Counted from the stretch's first letter, positions 15,478 to 26,323 are shown. The stretch: DNA of 64,000 bases from Arthrobacter koreensis (GCF_009193255.1 NZ_WACG01000002.1:583200-647199); one strand, 5' to 3'. Notes: generated by a model not told the origin, from the letters alone. Program-made: numbers and translations.

Positions 15478-16525
15478 CACCCTCGCCCGCCCCGGGGCCC
15501 CCGCCGCCGAACGTCCCGCGCGGCCTCCGCGCTCCCGCGCCTGGCTGGTAGGTGCCGCCCTGGCAGTGGGACTGCTGGCTGCCGGACTCTGGGCGCTCAC
15601 GGTGGGACCTGCCGGTCTGGGGGTGAAGGAGGCGTGGCTGGCGCTGGCTAGTCCGGGCAGCGGATCCCTGACACCGCTGCAGGAAGCTATCGTGCGGGAC
15701 CTCAGGCTGCCCCGCGTGCTGACGGCTGCGGCGGTCGGTGCCGGCCTGGCCCTCAGCGGCGCGGTGATCCAGGCGCTGACCCGCAATCCGCTGGCCGACC
15801 CCTACCTGCTGGGTTTGAGCTCCGGAGCCAGTTTGGGGGCGGTGACGGTGCTGCTGCTGGGCGCCGCCGTCGTGCTTCCCGTCGCGGCGTTCGCCGGGGC
15901 CATGCTGGCGATGGCCGCAACGCTCGCTTTGGCCGGTGCCCTGGGCTGCATCACGCCCACCCGAACCGTGCTGGCGGGGCTGGCGGTGTCTTCCCTGGCC
16001 GCAGCCGCCGCGTCTTTCGTGGTGTTTTGGACCGCACAGGGCGATTCCTACCGTGAAGTCCTCGGCTGGCTGATGGGGTCCCTGGCCGGCGCCACCTGGT
16101 CCAGCACCGCGATCGCCCTCCCGGCACTCGCCGCCGTCGGGATTCCGCTGATGTTCTGCGGCCGTATCCTGGACGCTTTCTCCTTCGGTGACACCGCCGC
16201 TTCCGCGCTGGGCGTGCCCGTCCCTGCCGTGCGGTGGACGCTGCTGGGAGCCACCGCCCTGCTGACCGGCGCCATGGTCTCCGTGAGCGGATCCATCGGG
16301 TTCGTGGGGCTGGTCCTGCCGCACGCGGTGCGGATGCTGGCCGGGGCCTCCAGCCGTTCGCTGTTGCCGCTCTCCGCCCTGGCCGGGGCACTGTTCCTCG
16401 TCCTGGCTGACACCGCGGCGCGGACTGTGTTTGATCCCCGGGAGATTCCGGTGGGAATCGTGACGGCGCTGATTGGGGCACCGTTCTTTATCCTGCTGCT
16501 GCTCCGCCGCAGGAGCGGCGCATGA
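15428..16525 (+). CDS. Permease of the proposed F420-0 ABC importer (FecCD family)
   Basis: A BtuC/FecCD-type permease of up to 365 residues with about ten helices. The family pattern [46 protein letters not shown] is present in full at about residues 88-135 of this form, and [18 protein letters not shown] near the C-terminus. I took the ATG at 15428 because AGGGG lies 6 bases upstream. A TTG at 15470, overlapping the stop of the binding-protein gene, is an alternative. Either way the reading frames overlap, so translation is coupled. It overlaps the ATPase gene by 4 bases. Confidence 0.87.
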   Translation: MWKPYAPSPNSWPPLTDTLARPGAPAAERPARPPRSRAWLVGAALAVGLLAAGLWALTVGPAGLGVKEAWLALASPGSGSLTPLQEAIVRDLRLPRVLTAAAVGAGLALSGAVIQALTRNPLADPYLLGLSSGASLGAVTVLLLGAAVVLPVAAFAGAMLAMAATLALAGALGCITPTRTVLAGLAVSSLAAAAASFVVFWTAQGDSYREVLGWLMGSLAGATWSSTAIALPALAAVGIPLMFCGRILDAFSFGDTAASALGVPVPAVRWTLLGATALLTGAMVSVSGSIGFVGLVLPHAVRMLAGASSRSLLPLSALAGALFLVLADTAARTVFDPREIPVGIVTALIGAPFFILLLLRRRSGA

Positions 16526-17316
16526 GGGCCGGCACCGCCGTAGCCGCCGGCGTTTCAGCGGAGCGGGTGCGGCTGGTCCGCAGCGGCCGTGTGCTGGTGG
16601 ACGGCGTCGACTGCACCCTTGAGCCCGGTACCTTTACCGGGCTGCTTGGCCCCAACGGCGCAGGAAAATCCACGCTGCTTCATGTGCTGGCCGGAGTCCT
16701 GAATCCCGACGCCGGAACGGTACGGCTGCGGGACCGGCCACTTTCAAGCACCAGGGCACGGGAACGGGCGCGAAGCATCGCGCTGGTGGAACAGTCCCTG
16801 CCGGGCGAGACATCCCAGCGGGTCCGCGAGGTGGCAGCCCTTGGCCGGACGCCGCACCGCAGCCTGCTGGCCGGGGACAGCCGCCGAGACCTGGACGTCG
16901 TGGAGAATTCCCTGGCGGCAGCCGGGGTGCTCCGCCTAGCGGAGCGATCCTACTCCACGCTTTCCGGGGGTGAGCAGCAGCGGGTGCAGCTGGCACGGGC
17001 GCTGGCGCAGGAACCTGAGGTGCTCCTGCTGGATGAGCCCACCAACCACCTGGATGCCTCGGCCCAGCTTGAAACCCTTGGACTGCTGGAGAAGCTTGCT
17101 GCGGAGGGGACGGCCGTGGCCGCAGCGCTGCATGACATCAACCATGCAGCGGCAGCGTGTTCGCACCTGATCGTGCTCAGCGGCGGAAGGGTCGTTGCCT
17201 CCGGCCCGGCGGGGTCGGTCCTGACGCCGGAGCTGATCCAGCGCGTCTACGGGGTTCGGGCTGAGCTGCTGCGGCATCCGCTGACGGGACGGCCGCTGAT
17301 TGCTCTGGCCCGGTAG
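16522..17316 (+). CDS. ATP-binding protein of the proposed F420-0 ABC importer
   Basis: An ABC ATPase of the FepC/BtuD class, 264 residues. Walker A is GPNGAGKST (43-51), the signature LSGGEQQR begins at 147, Walker B is [12 protein letters not shown] from 167, and the H-loop is ALHDINHA. The ATG overlaps the permease stop (ATGA). It completes a three-gene importer unit that faces the cofE operon tail to tail with a 60-base gap. Confidence 0.9.
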   Translation: MRAGTAVAAGVSAERVRLVRSGRVLVDGVDCTLEPGTFTGLLGPNGAGKSTLLHVLAGVLNPDAGTVRLRDRPLSSTRARERARSIALVEQSLPGETSQRVREVAALGRTPHRSLLAGDSRRDLDVVENSLAAAGVLRLAERSYSTLSGGEQQRVQLARALAQEPEVLLLDEPTNHLDASAQLETLGLLEKLAAEGTAVAAALHDINHAAAACSHLIVLSGGRVVASGPAGSVLTPELIQRVYGVRAELLRHPLTGRPLIALAR

Positions 17317-17376
17317 GGGCGGCAGCTGCCACGGCGGTCCCAGCCGGGATCAGCACCATGCGGAAGTCCCGTGGCC

Positions 17377-18309
17377 TCAGCGGGAACCCGTGCTGCGGGT
17401 CCGGCGGCGCGCTTCGGCAGCGGCTGCGGCATATCCGGCGGCGTACCCGTCCTCGTAGCCGGCCGCATGCCCGTCGTCATAGCCGGCGTTGTAACCCGTC
17501 TTGGTCCCGGAGCGGCGCCCGTCTTCAAAGGCCTCCGCGCTGCCGCGCCGGAACATGTCTTCCCCGGCGGGACGCAGCAAAGCCTTCGCCCCCGGGTCCT
17601 TGTCCATGCCGCCCACTGTGACCAGCGTCTCGAGGCCGCGGACCAGCGCAACCGGCAGTCCGGCAGTCTTTCCCTTGACCAGATCCGCAGCGGCAGCGAT
17701 CTCATCGGCCACCGCGGACACCGTGGCGGTCATCGGCCGGCCGGAGGCATCCGGGGTGCCGCGCAGGTCCAGCAGGACGGTCAGCCCTGCGGCGCCAATC
17801 GCGGCATCCGTCTGTCCCTGCCGCCAGGGGCGTCCCAGCGTGTCCGTAATAACGACGCCGATGTCCACGCCGAAGTCCTGCTTGAGCCGGCGGCAGATGG
17901 CCCGCGCCGAGGCATCCGGGTCCTCCGGGAGCAGGAGCACCGTCCCGTCCTCGGTGTTGGATGCGTCCACGCCGGCTGCGGCTGCGACGATGCCGAGCCG
18001 GTTCTCTACGATCCTTGTGGTCCCGCCGGCGTGCTCGCGGCTGGCAACCACCCGCACCGTCTCCTGCTCAACCGCAGCGTCACGGTCGGCGGCGGGCATG
18101 GTGCGGCCTTCAGCTTTGGAGACAACTTTTGAAGTCACCGCCAGGATGTCTCCGCTGCGCAGGTCCTTTCCGCAGGCCCGTCCAATGAGGCCCGCCAGGT
18201 CATCGCCGGAACGAATCTCTCCGATTCCTTCTACGGGCGTGATGACCAGCCGGGTGGTTGGCGCGGTAATTCGGTCCGAAGATTCAGTCAGGAAGTGGTC
18301 CAGTATCAT
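17377..18309 (-). CDS. cofE: Coenzyme F420-0:L-glutamate ligase, with an unusual GX3-repeat tail
   Basis: Adds gamma-linked glutamate to F420-0 with GTP to give F420-1 and longer forms. The CofE core is visible: [75 protein letters not shown] (given in part here). The ATG overlaps the stop of the upstream LLM gene (ATGA). At 310 residues it is longer than typical CofE (about 250). It lacks the nitroreductase-like domain of mycobacterial FbiB and instead ends in a tail in which glycine recurs exactly every fourth residue from 264 to 292 ([21 protein letters not shown] in part). The tail's role is unknown. Confidence 0.88.
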   Translation of the reverse strand: MILDHFLTESSDRITAPTTRLVITPVEGIGEIRSGDDLAGLIGRACGKDLRSGDILAVTSKVVSKAEGRTMPAADRDAAVEQETVRVVASREHAGGTTRIVENRLGIVAAAAGVDASNTEDGTVLLLPEDPDASARAICRRLKQDFGVDIGVVITDTLGRPWRQGQTDAAIGAAGLTVLLDLRGTPDASGRPMTATVSAVADEIAAAADLVKGKTAGLPVALVRGLETLVTVGGMDKDPGAKALLRPAGEDMFRRGSAEAFEDGRRSGTKTGYNAGYDDGHAAGYEDGYAAGYAAAAAEARRRTRSTGSR

Positions 18310-19310
18310 CGATGCAGCTCCGGCAGCACCGACGTGCCAAAAACGTCGATCCATTCGCGCTGGTTCCGCCCCACATTGTGGAGGTACACGCGGTCGAATC
18401 CGAGGTCGAGGAATTTCTGGATGTACGCGCGGTGCACGTCCGGGTCCTCGGAGATCAGCAGCCTGCCCTCGAAATCCTCGGGACGGACCAGCCGCGCCAT
18501 CTGCTCCAGCTCGAAGGGCGAGCGGATATCCGCCTTGGGGAACTTCATGCCGCCGTTGGGCCATTCGGTCATGGCGTTGGCGAGGGCCTCCTCGTAGGTG
18601 GGGGCCCAGCTCATGTGCAGCTGCAGGACCTTGGGCATCGTGTCCGGATCCTTGCCGGCCTCGCGGGCACCGGCGTCGAACTTCGCGAAGAGGCCCTCGA
18701 TCTTCTCCAGCGGCGCGCCCACGGTGATGAGGCCGTCGGCATGCCGTCCGGCACGCTTGGCGGTTACCGGCCCTGCGGTGGCGACGAGGATTTCCGGAGC
18801 AACTTCCGGCATGGTCCACAGGCGGGTGGATTCCATCTTGTAGAACGTGCCGCTGTGGCGGACGTCCTTGCCGGCCAGGGACGCGGCGAAGAGCTTGGAA
18901 ATGATCTCGATCGCCTCGAACATCCGGTTGATCCGCTCCGGGGCCTCTGGCCAGTACTGCGCCGTGACGTGCTCGTTCAGCGCCTCACCGGAACCCAGGC
19001 CCAGCCAGTGCCGGCCCGGGTACATGGCTGCCAGGGTTGCGGAGGCCTGCGCGACCATGGCGGGATGCCAGCGGAAGGTCGGAGCGGTCACACCCGGCCC
19101 GAGGTCCCCCCTGGTCCGCTCCCCCAGTGCCGAGAGCACGTTCCAGACGAAGGCCGACTGGCCCTGCGCCGGAACCCACGGCTGGAAGTGGTCTGCCGCC
19201 ATGACACCGGAGAAGCCGCGCTCCTCCGCGTACGCAGACAGCGCAACCGCTTCGCTGGGGTGGAACTGCTCGAGCATGGCCGCATAGCCGATCCGCAACG
19301 GGGTTTTCAT
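18306..19310 (-). CDS. LLM-class F420-dependent G6PDH-family oxidoreductase
   Basis: A luciferase-like barrel protein of 334 residues from the ATG at 19310 (start [13 protein letters not shown]). It closely follows the F420-dependent glucose-6-phosphate dehydrogenase-like family (TIGR03557): [73 protein letters not shown]. Whether glucose-6-phosphate is the substrate cannot be told; many family members use others. A start 8 codons upstream is possible. No ribosome site is seen, so the mRNA could be leaderless. It is translationally coupled to cofE downstream, which ties it to F420. Confidence 0.88.
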   Translation of the reverse strand: MKTPLRIGYAAMLEQFHPSEAVALSAYAEERGFSGVMAADHFQPWVPAQGQSAFVWNVLSALGERTRGDLGPGVTAPTFRWHPAMVAQASATLAAMYPGRHWLGLGSGEALNEHVTAQYWPEAPERINRMFEAIEIISKLFAASLAGKDVRHSGTFYKMESTRLWTMPEVAPEILVATAGPVTAKRAGRHADGLITVGAPLEKIEGLFAKFDAGAREAGKDPDTMPKVLQLHMSWAPTYEEALANAMTEWPNGGMKFPKADIRSPFELEQMARLVRPEDFEGRLLISEDPDVHRAYIQKFLDLGFDRVYLHNVGRNQREWIDVFGTSVLPELHR

Positions 19311-19373
19311 GCAGCCACTATAGGCCAGCCGCATGCCGCTATCGGAGAACGGCGTGTTTCAGCCGTGCAACAT

Positions 19374-20717
19374 TTAGCCGCGCGCGCTGACCTGCGGAAG
19401 AAGGTCCTCTGCCGGGGGCGTCCACACCGCCGGATCCGCCTGCACCTGGTCTCCGGAACGGATGTCCTTCACCTCATGCGTTCCGTCTTCGGAGGTGAAC
19501 CAGACAAAGGGAATGCCGCGGCGGTCGGCGTACTTGATCTGCTTTCCGAACTTCTCTGCCTTCGCAGCAACCTCGACGGCGATGCCGCGTCCGCGCAGCG
19601 CTGCGGCGACGTCCTGCGCCGCAGACCATGAATCGTCGTCGGCAAGGGTCACCAGGACGGCGGTGGGAACCGAGCGGCTGGCTTCAGCGAATTCCTGGCT
19701 GAGGATCCGCATCACCAGGCGGGTGACGCCAATGGAGAGCCCGACGCCGGGGAAGGACCGGCTGCCCTTGGCCGCCAGTGAGTCGTAACGGCCGCCGGAG
19801 CAGATGGAGCCGAGCTGTTCGTGGCCCACCAGCACCGTTTCGTAGACCGTGCCGGTGTAATAGTCCAGGCCGCGGGCAATGGAAAGGTCCGCAATGACCT
19901 TGCCCGGTGCCCGGCGGGCGGCTTCGGCGATGACCTGCCGCAGTTCCTCCAGGCCGGTGTCCAGCAGTTCGCTGGTGACGCCCAGGGCGCGGACCTGGTC
20001 AACGAAGGAGTCGTCCTCGGTGCGGATGGACGCGAGCTTCAATGCCAGGGAAGCCTGCTCGGGCGTGGCGCCCAGCTCTTCCTGCAGCAGCTCGGCCACC
20101 CGGTCAGCGCCAACCTTTTCCAGCTTGTCGATGCTGCGCAGCACCCCCGCGGTGTCCTCGAGGCCAATTCCGCGGTAGAAGCCTTCGGCCAGCTTGCGGT
20201 TGTTCACCCGGATCCGGAAGTCCGGGATGGGCAGCGCGCCGAGGGCTTCGGCGATGACCAGCGCCAGCTCGACGTCATACCGGAACGGCAGCTCGCCGTC
20301 GCCCACCACGTCAATGTCCGCCTGCGTGAACTCGCGGGCGCGGCCTTCCTGCGGGCGTTCGCCGCGCCAGACTTTCTGGATCTGGTAGCGGCGGAAGGGG
20401 AACGCCAGGTGACCGGCGTTTTCCACCACGTAGCGCGCGAACGGGACGGTGAGGTCAAAGTGCAGGGCCAGCTGGTTGGGATCCTGCTTTGCCGGGCCTT
20501 CCCCCTCCTCGGCCTGCAGCCGGCTCAGCGCGTAGACTTCCTTGTCGATTTCTCCCTTGCGGAGCAGCTGGCCGACGGTCTCCACCGCGCGGGTTTCAAT
20601 GTTCGCGAAACCGTGCAGTTCAAAGGTGCGGCGCAGCACGTCCAGCACATGGAGTTCAACGAGGCGCTCCTGCGGTAGCCATTCAGGGAAACCGGACAGT
20701 GAGGCCTTGCGTGCCAT
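19374..20717 (-). CDS. hisS: Histidyl-tRNA synthetase
   Basis: Class II aminoacyl-tRNA synthetase, 447 residues, charging tRNA-His. Motif 2 is seen around KVWRGERPQEGRAREFTQAD, and the histidine-specific loop is LDYYTGTVYE. Motif 3 is GVGLSIGVTRLVMRIL. The C-terminal anticodon-binding domain begins near SVPTAVLVTLADDDSW. AAAGGAG stands 8 bases before the ATG at 20717. It is divergent from the cyclophilin gene with 196 bases between them. Confidence 0.95.
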   Translation of the reverse strand: MARKASLSGFPEWLPQERLVELHVLDVLRRTFELHGFANIETRAVETVGQLLRKGEIDKEVYALSRLQAEEGEGPAKQDPNQLALHFDLTVPFARYVVENAGHLAFPFRRYQIQKVWRGERPQEGRAREFTQADIDVVGDGELPFRYDVELALVIAEALGALPIPDFRIRVNNRKLAEGFYRGIGLEDTAGVLRSIDKLEKVGADRVAELLQEELGATPEQASLALKLASIRTEDDSFVDQVRALGVTSELLDTGLEELRQVIAEAARRAPGKVIADLSIARGLDYYTGTVYETVLVGHEQLGSICSGGRYDSLAAKGSRSFPGVGLSIGVTRLVMRILSQEFAEASRSVPTAVLVTLADDDSWSAAQDVAAALRGRGIAVEVAAKAEKFGKQIKYADRRGIPFVWFTSEDGTHEVKDIRSGDQVQADPAVWTPPAEDLLPQVSARG

Positions 20718-20913
20718 GCGGCAGACTCCTTTGGGATCAGGCGGCCCGCTGCACGGCGCAGTGCAGCGCGCGGCGGGCCAAATACTGGGAAGGCACACAA
20801 GTTACGTGCCTAAACTGTGTGCGGCACCCATTTTAGCCGTTTCCGGGCTCCGGACCGCCACCGGAGGCGATCCCGGAACCTATCCGCATTCCCCACCCCC
20901 GAGGAGGACGGCA

Positions 20914-21678
20914 GTGAGAGCCGGCAGCCAGAGCAACCGGACCGCCCGCCAGCGGCTGGCCCGCAAGGAGGCCAAAGAGGCGTTCGCCCGGGAACAGTGG
21001 AAACGCCGGCTGAGGGACAATGCGTTCGCCGGGGCAGCCGGAGCGCTGGTCCTGGCCCTGGCCGTCGCCCTGCAGGTCTTCTGGTTCTCGTCGAACCCTA
21101 CGGCCGATGACCTGGCCGCGCTCAAGCAGGAAGCCAAAGCCGGGCAGAACGCCTCCGCCATCCCGGACCCGTCCCTCGCGGCAGGCAGGACGTTCACCGG
21201 GACGCTGGTCCTGAACGGTGCGGACATTGGCGTGGAACTGGACGGCAGCGCAGCCCCGCAGGCAGCTGCCGTGTTCAAGTCCCTGGCCGATTCCTCCTTC
21301 TTCGACGGAAAGGACTGCCACCGGCTGACCACCCAGGACACCATGGGCGTTCTGCAGTGCGGTTCCCTGGACGGGACCGGAGCCGGGGATCCGGACTACC
21401 AGTGGGGTCCGGTTGAGAACAGCCCGGAAGACGGCACCTACCCTGCAGGCACCATTGCCGTAGCCCGCGGCGCCACCCCCAACTCCCACGGCACGCAGTT
21501 CTTCATTGCCTACAAGGACTCCGTAATAACGCAGGAAACCGGCGGGTACACGATAATGGGTAAGGTAACGTCAGGGCTTGAAGTTCTGGAGGCAATAGCC
21601 GCCGATGGCGTGGCTGACGGCGGCCGGGACGGAAGGCCTTCAACCCCGGTGACGATAGATTCGTTTACCCTGAAGTAA
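20914..21678 (+). CDS. Membrane-anchored cyclophilin-type peptidyl-prolyl isomerase
   Basis: A 254-residue protein starting at a GTG with GAGGAGG just upstream. The N-terminus is cytosolic and basic (RTARQRLARKEAKEAFAREQWKRR in character). One helix at about residues 42-62 (AGALVLALAVALQVFWF) is followed by a linker and a cyclophilin domain outside the membrane. Family landmarks are FKSLADSSFFDGKDCHRL, YPAGTIAVARG and NSHGTQFFIAYKDS. It should speed prolyl isomerisation in exported proteins. Its stop shares a base with an ATG at 21678. Confidence 0.9.
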   Translation: MRAGSQSNRTARQRLARKEAKEAFAREQWKRRLRDNAFAGAAGALVLALAVALQVFWFSSNPTADDLAALKQEAKAGQNASAIPDPSLAAGRTFTGTLVLNGADIGVELDGSAAPQAAAVFKSLADSSFFDGKDCHRLTTQDTMGVLQCGSLDGTGAGDPDYQWGPVENSPEDGTYPAGTIAVARGATPNSHGTQFFIAYKDSVITQETGGYTIMGKVTSGLEVLEAIAADGVADGGRDGRPSTPVTIDSFTLK

Positions 21679-21731
21679 TGGCTCTGCGGGATTCGCTCAG
21701 CGGCCATCCATCGAGTGAAAGACTTTTAGCG

Positions 21732-23162
21732 GTGACAGACAGTCAAAAATCCGACGAAACCACCGGGAACGTTCCGGAAACGCAGCGGCCCTCAGCTCCC
21801 AGCCCGGCAGCTTTTGCCGCCCGGCACCCCGTTCCTGCACCGGCTGCAGCCCGTCCCGGAGCAGCAGCCCCGGCGCCCGTAGTGGCAGCCCCCGCCGCCC
21901 ACACCACTCCGCTGGAAGAAGCCGCGAAATTCGCCCGCGTCGAGGAGGACGGCCACGTCTTCCTGATCGTTGACAGCGAAGAGTTCCCCGTTGGCCAGTA
22001 CCCCGACGCCACCCGCGAGGAGGCGCTGGGCTACTTCGTGCGCAAGTACGACGACGCCGTCAGCCAGGTCATCCTGCTGGAACAGCGCCTGGCAGCCAAG
22101 GCACCGGCCTCGGACATGCACAAGACCCTGAAGCACCTTTCCGCCCAGGTGGCTGAGCGGAAGATGGTGGGCGACGTCAAGGCGCTGGACGCCCGCATTG
22201 CAGACCTGCAGGCCGGCATCAAGGCAGCCGAAGCCGCCGAACGCGCCGAAGCCGAGGCCGTCCGTGCGCGTGAACTCGCCGCCCGCGAAGCAATTGTTGC
22301 CGAAGCGGAGGAGATTGCCGCCAAGGACCCGGCCAGCATCCAGTGGAAGACCAGCAGCAACCGGATGAACGAGCTGTTCGAAGCGTGGAAGGCCGCGCAG
22401 AAGAACGGACCCCGGCTGGGACGCAGCAACGAGGACGCCCTCTGGAAGCGTTTCCGTTCGGCCCGCACGGTCTTCGACCGGCACCGCCGCGCCTACTTCT
22501 CCCAGCTGGACAATGAAAACGCCGAGGCCAAGCGGGCAAAGGAAGACCTCATTGCCCGCGCCGAAGCGCTTTCCGACTCCACTGACTGGGGCAACACTGC
22601 CGCCGAATACCGCCGGCTCATGGATGAGTGGAAGGCCTCCAAGCGCGCCAGCCGCAAGGACGACGACGCCCTCTGGGCACGGTTCCGTGCCGCACAGGAT
22701 AAGTTCTTCGCAGCCCGCCAGGCCGCCAACGAGGTGATCGACGAAGAGTTCGCCGCCAACCTGGTGGTCAAGGAAGCCCTCCTCAAGGAAGCACAGGAAA
22801 TTCTGCCGGTCACGGACCTGAACGCAGCCCGCAAGGCCCTGCAGTCCATCCGCGACCGCTGGGAAGAAGCGGGCAAGGTTCCGCGCGCTGACATGGGCCG
22901 CATGGAAGCGGGCATCCGCAAGGTCGAAGAAGCCGTCAAGGCCGCCGAGGACGAGCACTGGCAGCGCAGCAACCCGGAGACGAAGGCCCGCACCAACAGC
23001 GCACTGACGCAGCTGGAAGCGGCCATCGCCACCCTGCGCGATGAGCTCGCCGCCGCCGAGAAGGACGGCGACGCCAAGAAAATCGCCAACGCCCGTGAAG
23101 CCCTTGAAGCCCGCGAGCAGTGGCTTGAAACCCTGCGCCGTTCAGCCCAGGACTTCTCCTAG
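21732..23162 (+). CDS. DUF349 domain protein
   Basis: A 476-residue protein, mostly charged alpha-helix, with a proline/alanine-rich N-terminal linker (residues about 18-60). The rest carries repeated DUF349 units, seen as WKTSSNRMNELFEAWK, ALWKRFRSARTVFDRHR, TAAEYRRLMDEWKASKRA and ALWARFRAAQDKFFAAR. The role is not established. I chose the GTG at 21732, which gives MTDSQKSDE as N-terminus; an ATG at 21678 overlapping the cyclophilin stop would add 18 residues. It is probably co-transcribed with the cyclophilin gene and is followed by a terminator. Confidence 0.85.
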   Translation: MTDSQKSDETTGNVPETQRPSAPSPAAFAARHPVPAPAAARPGAAAPAPVVAAPAAHTTPLEEAAKFARVEEDGHVFLIVDSEEFPVGQYPDATREEALGYFVRKYDDAVSQVILLEQRLAAKAPASDMHKTLKHLSAQVAERKMVGDVKALDARIADLQAGIKAAEAAERAEAEAVRARELAAREAIVAEAEEIAAKDPASIQWKTSSNRMNELFEAWKAAQKNGPRLGRSNEDALWKRFRSARTVFDRHRRAYFSQLDNENAEAKRAKEDLIARAEALSDSTDWGNTAAEYRRLMDEWKASKRASRKDDDALWARFRAAQDKFFAARQAANEVIDEEFAANLVVKEALLKEAQEILPVTDLNAARKALQSIRDRWEEAGKVPRADMGRMEAGIRKVEEAVKAAEDEHWQRSNPETKARTNSALTQLEAAIATLRDELAAAEKDGDAKKIANAREALEAREQWLETLRRSAQDFS

Positions 23163-23184
23163 CTCCAGCGCTCTACGCGCCGGC

Positions 23185-23227
23185 AGGCCCGGACTCCGCT
23201 TTTCCACAGGCGGCGTCCGGGCCTTTC
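23185..23227 (+). terminator. Hairpin terminator after the DUF349 gene
   Basis: Stem GGCCCGGAC (23186-23194) with GTCCGGGCC (23215-23223), extended inside by CCGC/GCGG, and followed by TTT. Confidence 0.75.
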
Positions 23228-23258
23228 GCTATAACCCGCGGGCAGGAAGTCTGGAGGA

Positions 23259-23900
23259 ATGTCCCTCCCCTGCCCGGACCACGGTGCAATCCCCCAGGTC
23301 ACCTCCACGGGCGGTGCGGTGTTTCATGCCGGCCAGGTGTTCACGCTTCCCGAGCTGCAGGGCATGTGCCGCGACGGCCTGCTGACGCGGGTGTACGGCG
23401 ATACCTTCCTGCGGTGGGATGTTCGGGTCTCTCCGCTGGCCAGGGCGCTGGCAGCGCAGCACAGCCTGCCGGAACAGGTTCGCGGGCGCTACGCCTTCGG
23501 CTGGATGAGCGCAGCCTGGATCTTCGGCTGCGCCGATTCCCCGGGCAGGCTGGCCCTGCTCGCGGATTCCCGGCGCAGGAGCACCGCCCTGCCGCCGTTC
23601 AGCGGAGCGGTGCTGCATGAGGTGGCGCTTGGTCCTGCGGACCGAGTGCTGCTGGGTTCCGTGCCGGTGACGCATCCGCTGCGGACCGCGTACGACGTCG
23701 CCCTCCACTTTCCGCTGGAGCAGTCAGCGCCGGTGCTGCTGGCCATGGCCAGGGACGCGGAGCTGAACTGTCCGCCATCGTACCTGTTGACCCTGCTGCG
23801 CAGCGGCTACCGCATTCCCGGAACGCGGCGCGCACTCAAGGCGGTGGCACAGGTGGCAGCGGAACTGGAAAGAGAATCCGGGTCCGCTGCCCGGCGCTAG
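23259..23900 (+). CDS. AbiEi-like winged-helix protein (unpaired)
   Basis: A 213-residue protein resembling the AbiEi antitoxin-like family common in actinobacteria. The N-terminal part has [21 protein letters not shown], typical of the winged-helix region, and the C-terminal part has [32 protein letters not shown]. No AbiEii nucleotidyltransferase partner is next to it; the flanking genes are DUF349 and rsh. It may be a stand-alone DNA-binding protein. Its end overlaps the convergent rsh gene by 4 bases. Confidence 0.65.
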   Translation: MSLPCPDHGAIPQVTSTGGAVFHAGQVFTLPELQGMCRDGLLTRVYGDTFLRWDVRVSPLARALAAQHSLPEQVRGRYAFGWMSAAWIFGCADSPGRLALLADSRRRSTALPPFSGAVLHEVALGPADRVLLGSVPVTHPLRTAYDVALHFPLEQSAPVLLAMARDAELNCPPSYLLTLLRSGYRIPGTRRALKAVAQVAAELERESGSAARR

Positions 23901-26323
23901 ACCCGGCGCTGGTCTCCCGTGGTCCGGTAGACGTCGTACACGCCGTCTATCCGGCGGACCGCGCTGAGGATGTGGCTGAGGTACTTGGGATCGCCCATCT
24001 CAAAGACGAACTTGGACATGGCCACGCGGTCGCTGGAGGTGTTCACGCTGGCCGAGAGGATGTTCACGTGGTTCTCGGAGAGCACCCGCGTGACGTCGGA
24101 GAGCAGTGACTTCCGGTCCAGTGCCTCCACCTGGATTTCGACCAGGAACACGGAGGACTGGGTAGGTGCCCAGTCAACGGCAACAATGCGGTCCGGCTGG
24201 TCCCGCAGCTCCTGGACGTTCCGGCAGTCGGTGCGGTGCACCGAGACGCCCGATCCGCGGGTCACGAAGCCGATGATTGGATCCGGCGGCACCGGAGTGC
24301 AGCAGCGGGCCAGCTTCACCCATACGTCCCCTACCCCGCGCACGGTGACGCCGGAGTCGGAGAACTTGGGCCGCTTCGCATTCGCGGAGGACACCGGAGT
24401 GTCCGCGAGGTCCTCCTCGGCACCCTGGTGCCCGCCCATGAGCGAAACCAGGTGCTCAATGACGTTCTGCGCGGAGGTATGGCCGTCACCAACGGCGGCA
24501 TACAGCGCGGAGATGTCCTGGTGGTGAAGTTCCTGTGCCACGGCGATCAGCGCGTCATGCGTCATGAGGCGCTGCAGCGGCAGGTTCTGCTTTCGCATGC
24601 CGCGGGTCAGCAGGTCCTTGCCCTTTTCGATCGCCTCTTCGCGGCGTTCCTTGGTGAACCACTGGCGGATCTTGTTGCGTGCGCGGGGACTCTTGACGAA
24701 TCCCTGCCAGTCCTGGCTCGGTCCGGCGCCTTCGGCCTTGGAGGTGAAGATCTCCACCCAGTCCCCGTGCTGGAGCTCGCTGTTCAGTGGAACCAGCTTG
24801 CCGTTGACGCGGGCGCCGATGGTCCGGTGGCCCACTTCCGTGTGCACGGCGTAGGCGAAGTCCACCGGAGTCGAGCCGGCGGGCAGGGCCATGACCTCAC
24901 CCTTGGGCGTGAACACGAATACTTCGCGGGCGTTGATCTCGAACCGCAGCGAATCCAGGAACTCGTCCGGATCCGAGGTTTCCTGCTGCCAGTCCACCAG
25001 GGACCGCAGCCAGCCCATGTCCGAGTTGTCCGGAGCGGGCGAGCCGTTCTTCGCGCTGTCCTTGTACTTCCAGTGCGCGGCAACACCGTACTCGGCGCGG
25101 CGGTGCATGTCATGGGTGCGGATCTGGATTTCCACCGGCTTGCCGCCCGGCCCGATCACCGTGGTGTGCAGCGACTGGTACATGTTGAACTTCGGCATGG
25201 CGATGTAGTCCTTGAACCGCCCGGGCAGGGGGTTCCAGCGCGCATGCAGTGCGCCAAGCGTGGCGTAGCAGTCCCGGACCGAGTCCACGAGCACCCGCAC
25301 GCCCATCAGGTCATGGATGTCGTCGAAGTCCTTGCCCCGCACAATCATCTTCTGGTAGATCGAGTAATAGTGCTTGGGGCGGCCGGTGATGGTGGCCTTG
25401 ATTTTGACGCTGTGCAGGTCTTCGGCGATCTGGCTGCGCACGGTGGAGAGGTACTTCTCCCGCTCGGGGGTCCTGTCCCCCACCATGCGGACAATCTCGT
25501 CATAGACCTTCGGGTGCAGGGCCGCGAAGGAGAGGTCTTCAAGTTCCCACTTGATGGTGTTCATGCCGAGCCGGTGGGCCAGCGGGGCGAAGATTTCGAG
25601 TGTTTCCCGTGCCTTGCGTGCGGAAGACTCCGGCGAGACGAAGCGCCAGGTGCGGGCATTGTGCAGGCGGTCCGCCAGCTTGATGACCAGCACGCGGATG
25701 TCCTTGGCCATGGCGACGACCATCTTGCGCACGGTCTCGGACTGGGCCGCGTCACCGAAGGTCACCTTGTCCAGCTTGGTAACACCGTCCACCAGCATTG
25801 CCACTTCGGGACCGAATTCGCTGCGCAGCTCATCCAGCGAGTAGGCAGTGTCCTCCACCGTGTCATGCAGCAGGGCGGCGGCCAGGGTAGTGCCGGTCAT
25901 GCCGAGTTCGGCAAGGATGGTGGCGACGGCGACCGGATGGGTGATGTACGGGTCGCCGCTCTTGCGCTTCTGGCCTTCGTGGCAGCGCTCGGCGACTAGG
26001 TAGGCGCGCTGGATCAGGTCCAGGTCTTCGCGCGGGTTATTGGCTCGGACCGTGCGCAGGAGGGGTTCGAGCATCGGTGAGTAGGATGTCCCCCGGCCGG
26101 CCAGGCGGGCCAGCCGGGCACGCGTACCGTGCCTGCGTACCGGGGCGGGTTTGGGCGCGGGCTTCTGGGCAGGAGCAACCGCCTGCCCGGGGCCAGGCTT
26201 TACCTGGACTGCGGCAGGCGTCTTACCGCCGGACCCCTTGTCCGGGGAGTTCACCGCTTCCGGGACAGAGTTCTCGTCCCGGTCTTTTCCTGCGCTTTCG
26301 GCAGGCGTCGCGCTCTCGGCCAA
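23897..26323 (-). CDS. rsh: Bifunctional (p)ppGpp synthetase/hydrolase
   Basis: RelA/SpoT homologue of 808 residues that makes and degrades the stringent-response alarmone. The order is: a proline-rich N-terminus (1-75), an HD hydrolase domain with HDTVEDT at 153-159 and the [11 protein letters not shown] motif, a synthetase domain ([41 protein letters not shown] in pieces), a TGS domain ([16 protein letters not shown]), a zinc-finger or coiled region, and a C-terminal ACT domain. Both active sites look intact. The start is a TTG with AAAGGG upstream. It lies after secF but beyond a strong terminator, so it has its own promoter. Confidence 0.95.
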   Translation of the reverse strand: MAESATPAESAGKDRDENSVPEAVNSPDKGSGGKTPAAVQVKPGPGQAVAPAQKPAPKPAPVRRHGTRARLARLAGRGTSYSPMLEPLLRTVRANNPREDLDLIQRAYLVAERCHEGQKRKSGDPYITHPVAVATILAELGMTGTTLAAALLHDTVEDTAYSLDELRSEFGPEVAMLVDGVTKLDKVTFGDAAQSETVRKMVVAMAKDIRVLVIKLADRLHNARTWRFVSPESSARKARETLEIFAPLAHRLGMNTIKWELEDLSFAALHPKVYDEIVRMVGDRTPEREKYLSTVRSQIAEDLHSVKIKATITGRPKHYYSIYQKMIVRGKDFDDIHDLMGVRVLVDSVRDCYATLGALHARWNPLPGRFKDYIAMPKFNMYQSLHTTVIGPGGKPVEIQIRTHDMHRRAEYGVAAHWKYKDSAKNGSPAPDNSDMGWLRSLVDWQQETSDPDEFLDSLRFEINAREVFVFTPKGEVMALPAGSTPVDFAYAVHTEVGHRTIGARVNGKLVPLNSELQHGDWVEIFTSKAEGAGPSQDWQGFVKSPRARNKIRQWFTKERREEAIEKGKDLLTRGMRKQNLPLQRLMTHDALIAVAQELHHQDISALYAAVGDGHTSAQNVIEHLVSLMGGHQGAEEDLADTPVSSANAKRPKFSDSGVTVRGVGDVWVKLARCCTPVPPDPIIGFVTRGSGVSVHRTDCRNVQELRDQPDRIVAVDWAPTQSSVFLVEIQVEALDRKSLLSDVTRVLSENHVNILSASVNTSSDRVAMSKFVFEMGDPKYLSHILSAVRRIDGVYDVYRTTGDQRRV

